A stretch of 64,000 bases of DNA from Ecdyonurus torrentis (taxonomy: Eukaryota > Arthropoda > Insecta > Ephemeroptera > Heptageniidae): the NCBI GenBank assembly GCA_949318235.1, contig OX439129.1:9858178-9922177 (forward strand), read 5' to 3'. Below are positions 46,936-63,956 of this stretch, piece after piece. The notes beneath the pieces were generated by a model that worked only from the letters and a program-made list of their open reading frames with translations, searched no databases and was not told the DNA's origin. Position 1 is the stretch's first letter. Every line of letters begins with the position of its first letter. A program made the translations under genes and the position numbers.

Positions 46936-47428
46936 GATTGAATTGTCCCATTCAATGCAAGTAACGTTGAATTACTTAATGTTCATTTCTGTAACATATT
47001 TTGTTGTTTGTATTATATCATTAACTGCTCGTTACACTGAGTATTTATTCTTTTACATAAACAAAAATAATTAAATTTTATAAAAGAAATCAAACATATT
47101 AAATCGTAAAAAAATAGTGTTAGAAATTTATATATGTATAACACTGAAGGAAATTAAAGTCACAAAAAAAATCAATAACATAAAAAAAAGGAAAATGTAT
47201 AAATTTCAATCAACACTACGGAAAACGAATTTGGACAATACTAGGAAAATTATGAACGATCATTGACATATTTCTGAACTTCAAAAATAGGAGAGGTTTA
47301 GAGAGGTACAGAAATTAAAAAAAAAAATTAAGTAGTTGCAGAAATGAAAAACAGTAAGAAGAAATTAAAAGTAATAAGGAGAGGTAACCCTGATCCTGCA
47401 GCCGTGCCTCCCCGCCGCAGCCCCCGCC

Positions 47429-47440
47429 GGCGGCGGGGGC
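47429..47440. other. 12-bp axis (spacer) of the giant palindrome
   Basis: The spacer is GGCGGCGGGGGC. Flanking 40 bp on each side is extremely GC-rich (CCCCGCCGCAGCCCCCGCC and inverse), in sharp contrast with the AT-rich arms. Confidence 0.93.
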
Positions 47441-50400
47441 GGCGGGGGCTGCGGCGGGGAGGCACGGCTGCAGGATCAGGGTTACCTCTCCTTATTACTT
47501 TTAATTTCTTCTTACTGTTTTTCATTTCTGCAACTACTTAATTTTTTTTTTTAATTTCTGTACCTCTCTAAACCTCTCCTATTTTTGAAGTTCAGAAATA
47601 TGTCAATGATCGTTCATAATTTTCCTAGTATTGTCCAAATTCGTTTTCCGTAGTGTTGATTGAAATTTATACATTTTCCTTTTTTTTATGTTATTGATTT
47701 TTTTTGTGACTTTAATTTCCTTCAGTGTTATACATATATAAATTTCTAACACTATTTTTTTACGATTTAATATGTTTGATTTCTTTTATAAAATTTAATT
47801 ATTTTTGTTTATGTAAAAGAATAAATACTCAGTGTAACGAGCAGTTAATGATATAATACAAACAACAAAATATGTTACAGAAATGAACATTAAGTAATTC
47901 AACGTTACTTGCATTGAATGGGACAATTCAATCTGAGCGGAACTAGCTTTTTAATTAATATTTTGTATTTTAGGATTTTTAATTTATTTTTTAAGCAACT
48001 AAAGGTTATAGTTGGTTGGTCGGTTGGTTGGTTAAGTGTTGGGTTGTTAGTTTTGTTGGTTGGTTTTTATTTTTTAAAGAAGTTTTTTTTTAACTTTTAA
48101 ATACTTTTTTGTTGTATAAATAATGAAATGATTGAATATTTTATTATACCTTTTTTAAACTTTTCAAACCTTCCCTTTTTTATGTTTAAATATTTGTACC
48201 TAACACTTTTCATTGTTTTTACAATAACTTTTTACTTGAAAGACAGGAAAAATGCAGCTTTGTAATTATGTAAACTGTTTTCCAGTTTAGATAAGTTTTT
48301 TTATAAGGTTTTTTTTAATGTTCTTTTGTTTAGTAAATAGCTTTTTTTCAGCTTTTTAATTATTATTTTATACTTTAGAATTTTAAATTAATTTTTTAAT
48401 CATCTAAAGGTTAGTTGGTTGGTTGTTTGGTTAAGTGTTTGGTTGTTAGGGTTGTTGGTTGGTTCTTATTTTTTAAAGAATGTTTTTTCTTTTACAGTTT
48501 TGTATTCTTTTTTGGTGTATAAATTTATGAATTGCTTGAAAATTTAATATACCTTTTTTTAATTTTTTCTAACCTTCTCTTTTTTCTTTTTTTATATATT
48601 TAAGTTTTTGTACCTCACATTTTTCATATAAATTTTTACTTGAAAGACAGGTAAGATGCAGCTTTGTAATTATGTAAACTGTTTTCTAGTTTAGATAAGA
48701 TTTTTTTATGAAGTATTTTTTATTGTACTTTTGTTTAATAAATAACTTTTTTTTCAGCTTTATAATTATTATTTTATATTTTTGGTTTTAAAATTAATTT
48801 TTTAAGCAACTAAAGGTCAGTTGGTCGGTTGGTTGGTTCTTATTTTTTAAAGAATGGTTTTTCTTTTACAGTTTTGGATACTTTTTTGGTGTATGAATTT
48901 ATGAAATGCTTGAATATTTATTTTACATTTTTTAAACTTTTCTAACCTTCTCTTTTTTATTTGATCTTTTAATTTTTGTCTCTTACATTTTTCATAGTAT
49001 TTACAATAAATTTTTACTTGAAAGACAGGTAAGATGCAGCTTTGTAATTATGTAAACTGTTTTCCAGTTTAGATAAGTTTTTTAATAAAGTATTTTTATT
49101 ATTGTACTTTTGTGTAGTAAATAACTTTTTTTTGCAAGCTTTTTAATTATTATTTTATATTTTAGGTTTTTAAATTTATTTTTAAGCAACTAAAGGTTAG
49201 TTAGTCGGTTGTTTGGTTGTTAGGTTTGTTAATTGGTTCTTATTTTATTTTTAAAGAATGGTTTTCTTTTACAGTTTTGAACACTTTTTTGGTGTATAAA
49301 TTAAAGAAATGCTTGAATATTTTAATATAGTTCTGTATTAAAGACCCAGCTGATTTTTTTTAAATATTAACTTGTTTTTCCATTTGATCTGGTACGGTAC
49401 CATATCTCGCAGGTTACCAAATCTCACCAATTTTATACACAACGTTCTTAAAGCAGGGTGCATTTTTGTTTAAATTGTATTTTTTGGAATATAAGGTGAC
49501 GTTAATTATAAGCAATAGAGCTATGTTTTGTTTTTAGTCCTGAATTGTGACTTTTGTTTTTAAATTTACATATATGAAGTTTTTAAATTTCTGCTTTTCT
49601 TTCTTTCCTTTTTTAAGCGTACATTTTTAATTCCTTAAAGACAAAATATTAATTTATTTTTAAATTTCAAATTCTGTTAAATTTTTATTTATATTTTTTA
49701 TAATTTAATATGCATTATTATTCTTTATAATTTTTTTTTCGTTTTAAACATACAAGAATATTTCTAATGATAAAGATAAATAAAAAAATATGAAAATGGT
49801 CAACAGAAGCATTCAAGGGGTCGTAGTTGAAATATTTGGTCAATATAGGTTTAGAAAGATACCCGAAAGTTTAGCATTGCGGTGAGAGTGAACGTGGGGC
49901 TATAGGCTTGTGATGGAGACAATAAGTTACCCTCAAAAATATACGTCTTGTAATATGGTCTCTTGTTCCTAGGTTTCTTTGTATAAAAAGTAACTCTAGG
50001 TGAACGCCAACAAAAAGTGTTAATAGTGAGACATTTTCTGCAACATAGTGGACATGGTTTTAAAAGTTAAGCGGAGCCTAAAAAGTAAGTCCAACCAAGT
50101 CTTGCCAAGATGCTAGATACAAGATAGTGACGTCCATTGATTCTATGTATAACGGAGACCCATGTTAAAGCATAGAACCTGCACAGTTTTTCCACCAGGT
50201 GCCACTAATGTCGTCTTGGGCCGTGCCATTTGATTGCACAGCATTTCAAATATTTCGCGGCGGCCCAAACCGGATACAAAAATTGGCACGTTGCTATCTT
50301 GAATGTAGAATCTTGAGTCTTGCAACTCTGGCATGTCTGCAGTCAGCAAAACACAAAAATAAGTCTAACTAAGTCTTACCAAGATGATAGAAACAAGATA

Positions 50401-51080
50401 GTCACACTTATTGGTTCCATGTATAACTGCGATCCATGTTAAAGCATAGGAGTTTCACCGTTCTACCACCAGGTGGCGCTAGTGTCGTTTTTGGCCGTGC
50501 TATTTGATTGCACAGCAATTCAAATATTTCGCGGTGGCCAAAACCGGATACCAAAATCGGTGCGTCACTATCTTTAATGTAGAATCTTGAGTCTTGCAAC
50601 TCTGGCGTGTCTGCAATCAGGGAAACAGCTAAGCAGTTTTTAAGTAACATTTCCTTAAAAGCTGCTTAAAGGTTTCCTGAAATTTGGTTCCGCTAGTCCA
50701 TCTAAACTTTTATGCAACTCTGATGTAAAGTCTTGTATTGGCTACCTGCCTTTCTCGTAACAATAATGTAGTAATTAGGTCATAGTTGTTTCAGAAGACT
50801 ACCAAGTGGTCAATTTAAACTTCTCCGCCCCCCTTTTTTTGTGACATAAAAAGTAATGCATAGTTGAACGTTGGTAAAAAAAAAGTCCTATATCGGCTGC
50901 CTGCTCTTAAAATGTAGGATAGCACAATACTTGTGCAGACTAGTTAAAACCTTGATCTAAAAATACAAGAATTTTTACGATGGTTTATACTTTTGTATTA
51001 ACTATAACAAGTCATAGTTTCATTTATATATTTATTTTAAATAGCGTAAAGCAAAAGAAAAAAAATGGTACTAAGACATC

Positions 51081-52837
51081 CCAGACAGCACCTGATGGGA
51101 TAATACTCGTGTATTTACCAACTATACGGATATTTATGGTGTACACCACTTTTCCACGTATAATATATGTATATTTTAGGTGTACACATAAACGTGTATT
51201 GCTACACCAAAATACAACGTCTATTATACGTCTAAATTTAGGATACCATTACACGTTTATTGGTATGCATCTTTTATACGTCGAATACTCGTGGAATAGT
51301 GTTCGTTGATTATGCGTTTATTAAGCTACGTTTATTACACGTGTATTTGTAAACCATATTTCCACGTTTACGTTTACACCAATTTTATACGTGTAATAAG
51401 CGTTGATCTGTCTTCGTAGAATACACGATGCCAGATAATCGTTTATTACACGTGTATTTGTAAACCAAATTTCCACGTTTACGTTTACACCAATTTTATA
51501 CGTGTAATAAGCGTTGACCTGTCGACGTAGAATACACGATGCCAGATAATCGTTTATTATACGTGTATTTGTAAACCAAATTTCCACGTTTACGTATACA
51601 CCAATTTTATACGTGTAATAAACGTTGACCTGTCAACGTAGAATACACGATGCCAGATAATCGTTTATTCAACGTGTATTCGTAAACCAAATTTCAACCT
51701 TAAAGTTTACACCAATTTTATACGTGTAATAAGCGTGGATCTGTCGACGTAGAATACACGATGCCAGATAATCGTTTATTACACGTGGATTTGTAAACCA
51801 TAAATCCTACCAATACAATATACGTATAATATACGTGTAATATGCGGATAATGTAAATAAAGTAGTGGGAGATATCTCGTGAACAAGTCACTACATGTTT
51901 GCCTCCTACCTTCCACTTTTCTACCCTTAACGGTATTTATGCTGGTTTTTGCTTGCTATCCCAGTGTCTCGCTGTTAGTATGCTGCAGGACGGCAGTTAA
52001 ACACTATCACTACCAGTGTGCTATATGTGTTCCTAAATTGTTAAAATAATAAAATTGTGCGTAAAATTGCAAAAAAGAACTTCAGAGTATAATTTTTTTT
52101 ACAATAATAAAATATATAATATTAAATTTCAAATTATTTTGAAGTGTTTACTGTATTTTCCCCCTATATTTCCACCTCATTAGCTATTATTCCTTTGTTT
52201 CTTTTTATTTTCCAGTTTTCACTATTTTGATAGGTAGGATGATAAATATTGTAAATGATAACAAACGTATGATTCTACAGCTTATGAAACTACGGGAAAT
52301 AAACATGAATTAACAAGGTATGTACAGTATATTTTTAGCTGAACGTGTATACTTTATATGTTTATCATTGGCGTGTTTTATATGTTGACCGTTGGACATA
52401 TAATATACGGCGATGGTAAACGTATAATATACGTAAAAGCTGAAAATATATTATACGGCGATGGTAATCGTATAATACACGTTGATGGTAATCGTATAAT
52501 ACACGTCGATGGTAGACGTTTAATACACGTTGATGATACACGTAGATACAACGTCGATGGTAGACGTATATTACACGTAGAAATGGAACGTATAATACAC
52601 GTGGAAGCTGAACGTATAATACACGTCGATGGTATACGTTTAATACACGTATTTGATAGACGGATATTAAACGACTAGCGTAGATCAAAATTCGACGTAT
52701 ATTATCCGTGTTATAGATGAATATTATCCGTAATATCGAGGACATTGAGCTGGCGAATACACCAAATATCCACCATAAATCTACGATACGAAATACACGT
52801 GTAATATACGTGTAATACCCAATTTTTGCTGTCTGGG
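51081..52837. mobile_element. 1,757-bp non-autonomous DNA transposon with AT duplication, right arm only
   Basis: Ends CCCAGACAGCA / TGCTGTCTGGG are flanked by AT (51079-51080 and 52838-52839). The left arm has the uninterrupted site (AAGACATTAAAC in the same orientation), so the insertion is defined exactly. The left half holds about four tandem units of about 117 bp with TTTATACGTGTAATAAGCGT and TACACGATGCCAGATAATCG (about 51330-51790). The right half holds a dozen 24-bp units like CGTATAATACACGTCGATGG (52395-52680). A 2-bp AT duplication with CC-starting ends recalls ISL2EU-type elements; this is a suggestion. No transposase. Confidence 0.92.
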
Positions 52838-53763
52838 ATTAAACTTACAAAAGTTAAATGTATAAGAATTTCCGAAGTCTCACAAAAAATAAGTGAGATA
52901 ATAGGTTTAATGACGTTAAGTCAAAAGGTTTGCTGCGGTCTGGCTGCGGTGGCATGGACAGCGACAGCGGCGGGAATGCGAACTACCCTTTAAAGTACTA
53001 AACAAACTATTTAAGGAACATATGATAAAAATCTCAGAAAGAACCTACCAGTCACGGTATACGCATCAAAATTTATTTAGGTATAATTCATTGTACTCAA
53101 ATCTCATCAACAACATTAAACAAAAAAAAAGTGCTTAAACCGTCACACAATATAATAAGAAGGAGAGGTGTCTGCATTTTTGTGTGAGGATAACAAAATC
53201 AAAAGACATATGCACACCTGAGAAAACACGTAACAACTTTGAACAGACTTATACATGTCTGAACATGTTAAAGTAGTGTTTTAAACATGTCTAAACTTGT
53301 ATAAACTAGTACACTTAGTTTAAATAATGAAATAAATATTTGAAAACCTTTTACGGTATTTATACTATATTTATTACCTTTTTTTATTTTTGCTGTTTAC
53401 ATTTTTGTACTTTACATTTTTCCCTTTTTATATATTTTTTTATAAATCATTTTATTTAAAAACTTTTGAATTTGAAAACTTTTAAATCTAAACGTTTTTG
53501 GATAGAAAAGTTTTTGAATCTAAAATTTTTGAATCTTTAAGCTTTTTTATCTAAACAAGTTTGTGGCTTTAACCAGGTGACTCTAACACAATTACCACAA
53601 ACATGACATGACATGTACAGGCTCAAGTAGAATCAGGAAGTTAATGCACACGTATATAGCAAATTTATATTGAAAATAAATTATCGTTTATAAGGTCCAT
53701 AGTCTATGAATTTAATATATAACTTTTTTACAGGTTAATCTATTTTACAGTTATTTATACTTT

Positions 53764-54009
53764 ATTCCAACAAAGCTGAAGATAACGTAAGGAAGCGACT
53801 GCGCATTTCGTGCGTCTGTTGCAAGATTTGATTTCTTATTTCCGGCATTTTTCACGTTTTAGTGGCGGGAAAATATTATCGTGTGTATTTTTTTTTAAAA
53901 AAAATTGAAATTTTACCGGAAATAGATCTTGACGGTCGGCCAAATGCGGAAAAAAATGCACAAAATGTGCAGTCGCTACCTTTTGTTATCTTCAGCTTCA
54001 TTGCTTTAT
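53764..54009. mobile_element. Inverted-repeat MITE, right-arm copy
   Basis: Mirror image of 42620-42865 with the same ends and interior. Confidence 0.8.
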
Positions 54010-55727
54010 TGCTTTATTCATACATAAATTACAACGATTGACATCATTCGGCTTTCATCGATTTTGCTCGTGGTATTTCGGTAATTAACAAGTGACCTAG
54101 TTACATAAATTGTGACCAGCTCTAAAGTACAAAGGGTTGAGCAGTCACTGTTACGTAAACTCTCCGACCAGCGATACTTAAAAAGACATTAATCACAAAA
54201 AAAAAAATTGATACTCCAACCCTCTAGCTAACCAAACTTTTGTTTGAAAACCTTCTGCAAAACAATACCCATTGATGTAAGTAAATAATTGTATCCGTAT
54301 CTCTAGCATCAGACTCTGTATTGGTTAAGTAGACGTGAATACCGTTACAGGGCGAAGTTGAACTTGTGTAGACTTGCTGAAACGTTGACCTAAATATATT
54401 TTACCGTTATTTATGATTTATCCATACCTAGCTAAACTCGGCTTTCATCGGTACTGCTCGTGGTAAGTCGGTAATTAGCTTTCCCGCGAAAATTGCTTTA
54501 GTATATTACCAAAAACACACTTCGCGCTTACATTCTGGCACTTTTGGCAGTCAGTCGGAAGAGTAGGTGGAGATCACACACGCTCGTTGCGTTCTTCTAG
54601 ATTTGCAATTGAGGTTATTGAGGTCACTCGGTTTCATTCGGTATTGCTCGTGGTCATCCGCCAAAAATATATTACCACTTTTTATTATTTTCTTTTTTAC
54701 TCAGAAATGGGTTGGTGTGTGTGACGGGAGTGAGGTGAGCGCATACATGTGTTCGCTCCGCTCGCATGGTAAGTTTATACCTAGTAGCGCAGCCATTTAA
54801 GTAAGCGGCAAATTATTTTAATATAAGCGAACCAAAAATATTTTTAAATAATCATAAACCGTACAATTAAAATTTATAAAGCTGCTATTTATCATTTTTT
54901 AATCGATCATATTATATACATAAATCGGTCATATAATAGTCATAAACCAGACCACATATCAAATATGAATTAACAAATCTTAATATTGAAAAAATTCCCC
55001 CACTCTTTTGTGACGTAGGCAACTGGTTTTATAAAAACTCGAAAACTTTCCCCCAGGCACTGGTTTTATAAAACCTCGAAAACTTTCCCCCAGGCACTGG
55101 TTTTATAAAACATCGTAAAATTTCCCCCACCACTGTTTTTATTAAACATGGAAAAATTTCCCCTTCCTCTTTTTCCAACCTGGTTTTATAAAACCTCGAA
55201 AACTTTCCCCCAGGCACTGGTTTTATAAAACATCGTAAAATTTCCCCCACCACTGTTTTTATTAAACATTGAAAAATTTTCCCTTCCTCTTTTTTCAACC
55301 TGGTTTTATAAAACCTCGAAAAATTTCCCCCAGGCACTGGTTTTATAAAACATCGTAAAATTTCCCCCACCACTGTTTTTATGAAACGTTAATCGGATTT
55401 ACTCGTGGTATTTCGGTAACTCACTTTCCCGCAAAAAATACATCACCAATATCATATTTATCAAACGATAAAATATTACTCATTAATTGGATATATAATA
55501 TTCATAAATCGCTCTATTAATATTCATGAACCGGCCATTCTTAAAAAAAAAAAAAAAAATCCCCCACTCTTTTGTGACGTAGGCATGTTCCCCCACCATA
55601 AGTTTTATAAAACATCATAAAATAGGCCACACCCACGGTTTTATAACTACGTATTTATAAAACATCGTAAAATAGGCCACGCCCCTGTTTTATAACTACA
55701 TGTTTTATAACTACATACATACTACTT

Positions 55728-56364
55728 ATATATATTAAATATTATAGATACATATAATTCATATTAGTCATGCAATTTGTATTATGCCATATACGATAAA
55801 ATTGTTTCAAATAAAATTCTAAAATAAAATTCTATAAGTTTTAAATCGTGTGTATACTCAAATTGTCAGGATAGTCTTATCCTGACAATTTGAGTGAGTA
55901 CATGATTGTGATAATATTTTTTAACATTCATAAAATCTCGTGCTAAATTTAAATGGTATATAGAATAAAATATCACGATCTTTTTGTGTACAGTACAACA
56001 GTACGTCGTCTATATGCTTTATAAAATATTATATGGAGAAAAATTATCTCAATTATAATTTAACCAACATAAGTAAACATTACATTTTACTATATAGCTG
56101 TATAGTGTTTCTTGAAGCTGTGGGAATTTTAATGTTTATTTTAAATTACAGTAGTAAGGAATTAAATTTACTATTGTTTTGAGTAATAAAAATTCTAATA
56201 CATTTATGACACGTTATATGCGATAGTGCGGTATTTTATACCGACGTATCTTGGTAGCTTTTGTTGTGTCTTGCATATTAATCTTATCTCTCGCTTCATA
56301 TGTATGTTGTGATATAACAGTTTTTCAGAAAATCTTTTTATATTTACGTTTCTAAAATTAAATA

Positions 56365-56366
<2 letters not shown>
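55728..56366. other. Flank of the palindrome with a perfect hairpin
   Basis: AT-rich sequence. At 55856-55895 ACTCAAATTGTCAGGATA and its inverse form a hairpin with about 18-bp arms and a 4-nt loop. No gene. Confidence 0.6.
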
Positions 56367-59510
<3,144 letters not shown>

Positions 59511-59516
59511 AACAAC

Positions 59517-59636
59517 CCCCCTTTGGCTGAGTTGGTTATAGAGTCGTATGACTTAAATCCAAACTTGTGTATTTGATGTAATGTGTTTTTTGCAATAAAG
59601 CCTATTTGAATCTGAATCTGAATCTGAACCAGAAAA
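59517..59636 (+). mobile_element. Short retroelement remnant with (GAATCT)n tail
   Basis: TTTGGCTGAGTTGGTTATAG has an A-box-like core, and the copy ends GCAATAAAGCCTATTTGAAT then repeats of GAATCT. An AATAAA-plus-hexanucleotide-repeat end is typical of insect SINE/LINE 3' termini. The T-arm/B-box is not recognisable. Confidence 0.55.
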
Positions 59637-59639
59637 TCC

Positions 59640-60435
59640 GGTCTTTGCAGTATAATATATCACACCTGGAGATATGAACGCAAGAAATAAAAAAAAATAA
59701 AAAAAAAATAAAAAAAAATCATCAAAAAATTTTCACTCCAAATTATCCAGTATTACTAAAATTATATACTTATATATAATAATGATAATGTAACAAGCTT
59801 TTTTGAAAGTCATCACATATTTAAGGTTATAAAATGTGATGTAGGGTTGCGTTTTCATTGTTTCAAGCGTGTGATTGTGCGCTGTAATAGCCTTAGTAAC
59901 GTGGTGTGCACACATTCCAGTCCGCATTCCAGTAGCTAGCTCACTTGGCGGGCGCAACAAGACACAATAAAAACCTGGCAATATAAAAGCCTGCTTGCAT
60001 GGGTTGGGTGGTGGTGACCATAGGTATACCAATAAGCTCTTATGGTACACATACATAACATGAAGTATTATTAACCATACCTCTTGTTTTTTTCCCACGT
60101 CATTGTCCAATGTATTTTATATGTGCGTGCTCCATAAGCTGACCAGAGAGAGAGAGAGAGAGAGAGAGAGTGAAAGAAAGAGAGAGAGAGGAACAAAATA
60201 CTCTTTTATGTTGTGTGTAGCTCCCTTGAGTGATGTGACAGCTTTATATTTACCAACCGCGCGCTACTGCTGTTACATCAAATTATTATATCTCTTATTA
60301 ATTTTATATATTTTTTATTACTTTTATATATTTATGTTACTTACAATGTAAATATATCGGTACTATATTTTATACAATTTTTACTATTTTTTATCACTGA
60401 ATTTTTTTACATTTTAATCAGAAGGACAAGTATTG

Positions 60436-60469
<34 letters not shown>

Positions 60470-60853
60470 TGCAGTATATATATAGTTGAAAGGTGTGATA
60501 TAGGAATAGAGAAAAATGGTTTAAAAAATTATACGTGAATTATGTCGTGAAAAATGAGTAATATTTAGAAGCTGCCTCTACTATAAAGTTTACATTGAAA
60601 ATTATGGTAAAAATATTATATAATTCGTACATTGATATAAATTTCTAAAAAAAAAATTAAAAAAAAAATGAAAAGCTGTGTGATGTGTGTGTGTAATATA
60701 TATTCTAAGAGATTTAAATATTAACTATTCCGATACATATGTGACATCACACTAATTAGACAAGCGTGCCACGTGCCTAAGTCTCAACGCACGCACACGC
60801 GCGCCGTCGCTCTTTCTCTCTCTCTAAACATGCGTTCATATTTTTTACATCAC

Positions 60854-60898
<45 letters not shown>

Positions 60899-61016
60899 AC
60901 CAACACATTTTTAGGAGGTTCAATGGTTTTTTGTTAATCAGCGAGTGTTTTAGTAATTATCATAATACTTTTTTCCCTTTTTGTATTATTTTAACTGCAT
61001 GACATATATATAAAAT

Positions 61017-61061
<45 letters not shown>

Positions 61062-62265
61062 ATAGCAACAATTTATTTGTATAAACATTGTCTTAAGGTT
61101 ACGTGTTTTATATAATGTTAAGATTAAAACGTAATTTATAGTGATTTATTAATTGACACTATTAACACGGTAAAAAGTAAGAGATATCAATATCATACTT
61201 GATGACAAGAAATGAATGTTATTGACGCGAAAAGATGATGTTGGAGATAAACAATTTTACACTGCCAAGGAATAAAATGCAGTTATGATACTCATATGTC
61301 ATTAAATACAGCAATTTTAAACCATAAATTGACACCATAGTATACTATGTTGATTAAAACAAGAATAAGAAAACAAGTGAAGTTTAGAAATATACAACTT
61401 CATATATTATATTTATTTTACAATTAAAATTGTTTTTATTACTCACGCGGCATTATATAATTATTTAATCTTTTTAGCGTTTTAAATTTGTCATATATAT
61501 ATTATAAAACATTTCCAAAAAAAAAAAATCTATGACAGTTTATTCATTATTCGTAGATATTGTGGATTTATTAAACATGCATTATTCTATTTGCATTGTG
61601 CATTATAACATAATATTAGAAAATGAATTTATTTTCTTGTGTATAAATATTTCAGTTCAAATTAAGAATTATACAATTATCTTTCTTATTATTCCTTCTA
61701 AATATAAAAATAAATTTCTTGTTTTAAATCTGATTAATCTTAATTATATATACCCTAAAGTTTATTACAATATAATATATAAAGTGCCAACAGATTATTA
61801 GTATATAAGTAAGTAGTTAACATAGAGTTTAAAGTGTTGCTCTTTTTAAGTGTCTCTCTGCATCATTCTGTGCAATAAAAACGTCAGGTCAGAAGGCAAT
61901 AAACAAAAGAAAAAAAATGTTTCTTTTTATGCTGCTTTACTTGAATTACTGCGCACGAAGTTAAGAATTAAAAAAAAAAAAAAAAAAAAGAGTTTGCTTG
62001 GGGTGTCAAATGTTTCACTTTTCGCGGTCAATCGTGTCTGAAGTGATGCACAGCCTGCAGCAAAATCACGATCGACTTAACTAGGTCTGTAATACAAAAC
62101 TACGACGAGATGAGGCTCACAATTTATACTCATTTTTTAATATTTAAAATAAAAATAACTATCAGCTGTTTATTTCGTGGTGTGATTTCTTACTTAATGA
62201 AGAATAAAGTGACAATAAGTATTTATGATTTTATTGATTGTATTAAAATTAATATCATTTATCAC

Positions 62266-62338
<73 letters not shown>

Positions 62339-62620
62339 AGTAAAAGGGATTGAAATTGTCAAATATAGCACGACTGCTGAAATGAGTGCCGAGGGTAAAT
62401 TTAACATCCTGTAAGGTAGGCAAATAGTGCAACACACCAAAATGTCATTCTAAATATAGTCTTCTGTTTGACAGCTTTCAGCAAAAGAATTAAAAGTTTA
62501 GCAAACATAATATGAAGTGAATATTTTAAAAGAAGAAAATTGGTTTCAAAAAAGGAATATTTACTATTGTAGTTTCCCAGAAAAAAAAAATAATAAACTG
62601 AATAAATTTGTCATAAAATT

Positions 62621-62658
<38 letters not shown>

Positions 62659-63875
62659 CCTTTTGTTATTTCTTATAAAAATAAAAGTGAGAGGTGAGTG
62701 AAAATGTTATTATTTGTTGAACAAAATGCACACGTTATTGAAGTTGCTAAAACCGCAAAGTTGCAAAGTAAAAACCACAGCTAAGATGATGAACGAAAAA
62801 TCACTTTCCCACGATTCCCCCCTTCTTCTCTTATACATTTTTTTATTCTCTATTGCCATAGCCGCCCGCACAAGAGGTATGGTTTTTTCATCGGCCATAA
62901 TGTAGACATGTAGGCAGGCAGGCCCATATAGACTGGGCCCCACTTCTTTACCACTTAGTATTTAGACATAAAAAAAATATATATATAAAGAAAACAGAGA
63001 ATGGTCATTTTACGTTGTGAGAGCGTAGATCAACCTCACTCCACATAAAACGGCTCATCTTTCATCCGTGCATGCAGCGTAGAATACGGCGGCAAAATAT
63101 AATCTCATATTGAATAGAGTTAGTGCGTGTATTGAACAAAATTTTGACATGACGGTCACCCATCCTTTATTATTTTTTTTTTCGCTCCCACGTGTACACA
63201 TTAAAATAAAAATCGTGCATGCGTGTGAAAATTTTACACGGCTATTTTATTTTTATATACACATACCTTAATTTTACCTGTCTACGCATATAATAACGAG
63301 ATCAACACTACTAAACTATTTTTTTTATTTGTTATTATTATTTTTACCCTAGATATTTTCAACTTATAATAGCAATATATTTTTCTATATATCAATACCT
63401 TTCAGATGTTTATAATAAGAAAAAAAAATGATTAATTATTTATTATTGATGTCTCGTACGTGATTTAGGAGCACCATTATTCTTGGATCATATTATATAT
63501 ATAGAAGCCTTTTTTATTATAATTATTTATGAGTTATGATATAGCCATAACAGCCATGCCACATATATTGTGCGAAGTAAAAGTTTTGTATAAAATCGTA
63601 AAGAAATATTCGACTATTGAAGGTATATATAATATAAAGATTTTAATAATAACAAGCAAGACTTTATTTTTCGTCGCCTGATTACAATTAATTGTATACA
63701 GGATTTTAATACCTTTATGTACTTTATTCTACTTGTATATAGAATTGTCAAGGTATGATAATCTTGATGTATCGCAAACGGGATACGAGGTTCAGAATTT
63801 CAGATTTAAATCTTAAGATCCGTAAAATGTTGTTCTCTTAAAAATCTTCATTACTTCATCAAAGTATAAGTTCAT

Positions 63876-63956
<81 letters not shown>

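Larger units (their letters stand above)
40901..47428 (+). repeat. Left arm of a giant palindrome (about 6.5 kb)
   Basis: Mirrors 47441-55727 almost base for base. Positions x and 94869-x correspond between the axis and about 43790; beyond that, x and 96629-x correspond because of an insertion in the right arm. One clear substitution noted is GCCTGGTGG (41571-41579) versus GCCTGGGGG in the right arm. The arm contains tandem repeats, a MITE and a duplicated exon-like block, but no gene I can support. Confidence 0.96.
47441..55727 (-). repeat. Right arm of the giant palindrome, carrying a 1.76-kb transposon
   Basis: Inverted copy of 40901-47428, interrupted at 51081-52837. Homology stops at about 55727, where CATACTACTT corresponds to AAGTAGTATG at 40901. 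Apparent peptides that cross the axis or appear in mirror pairs are consequences of the palindrome. Confidence 0.96.

Noticed and set aside
47328..47541. Basic, proline/arginine-rich peptides on both strands at the palindrome axis
   Set aside because: The two frames are the same sequence read from each strand across the symmetry axis, so they carry no independent coding evidence.
52358..52745. Overlapping 106- and 126-codon frames with octapeptide repeats
   Set aside because: Both come from 24-bp tandem units in a non-autonomous transposon, and both strands are open, which is expected from the repeat.
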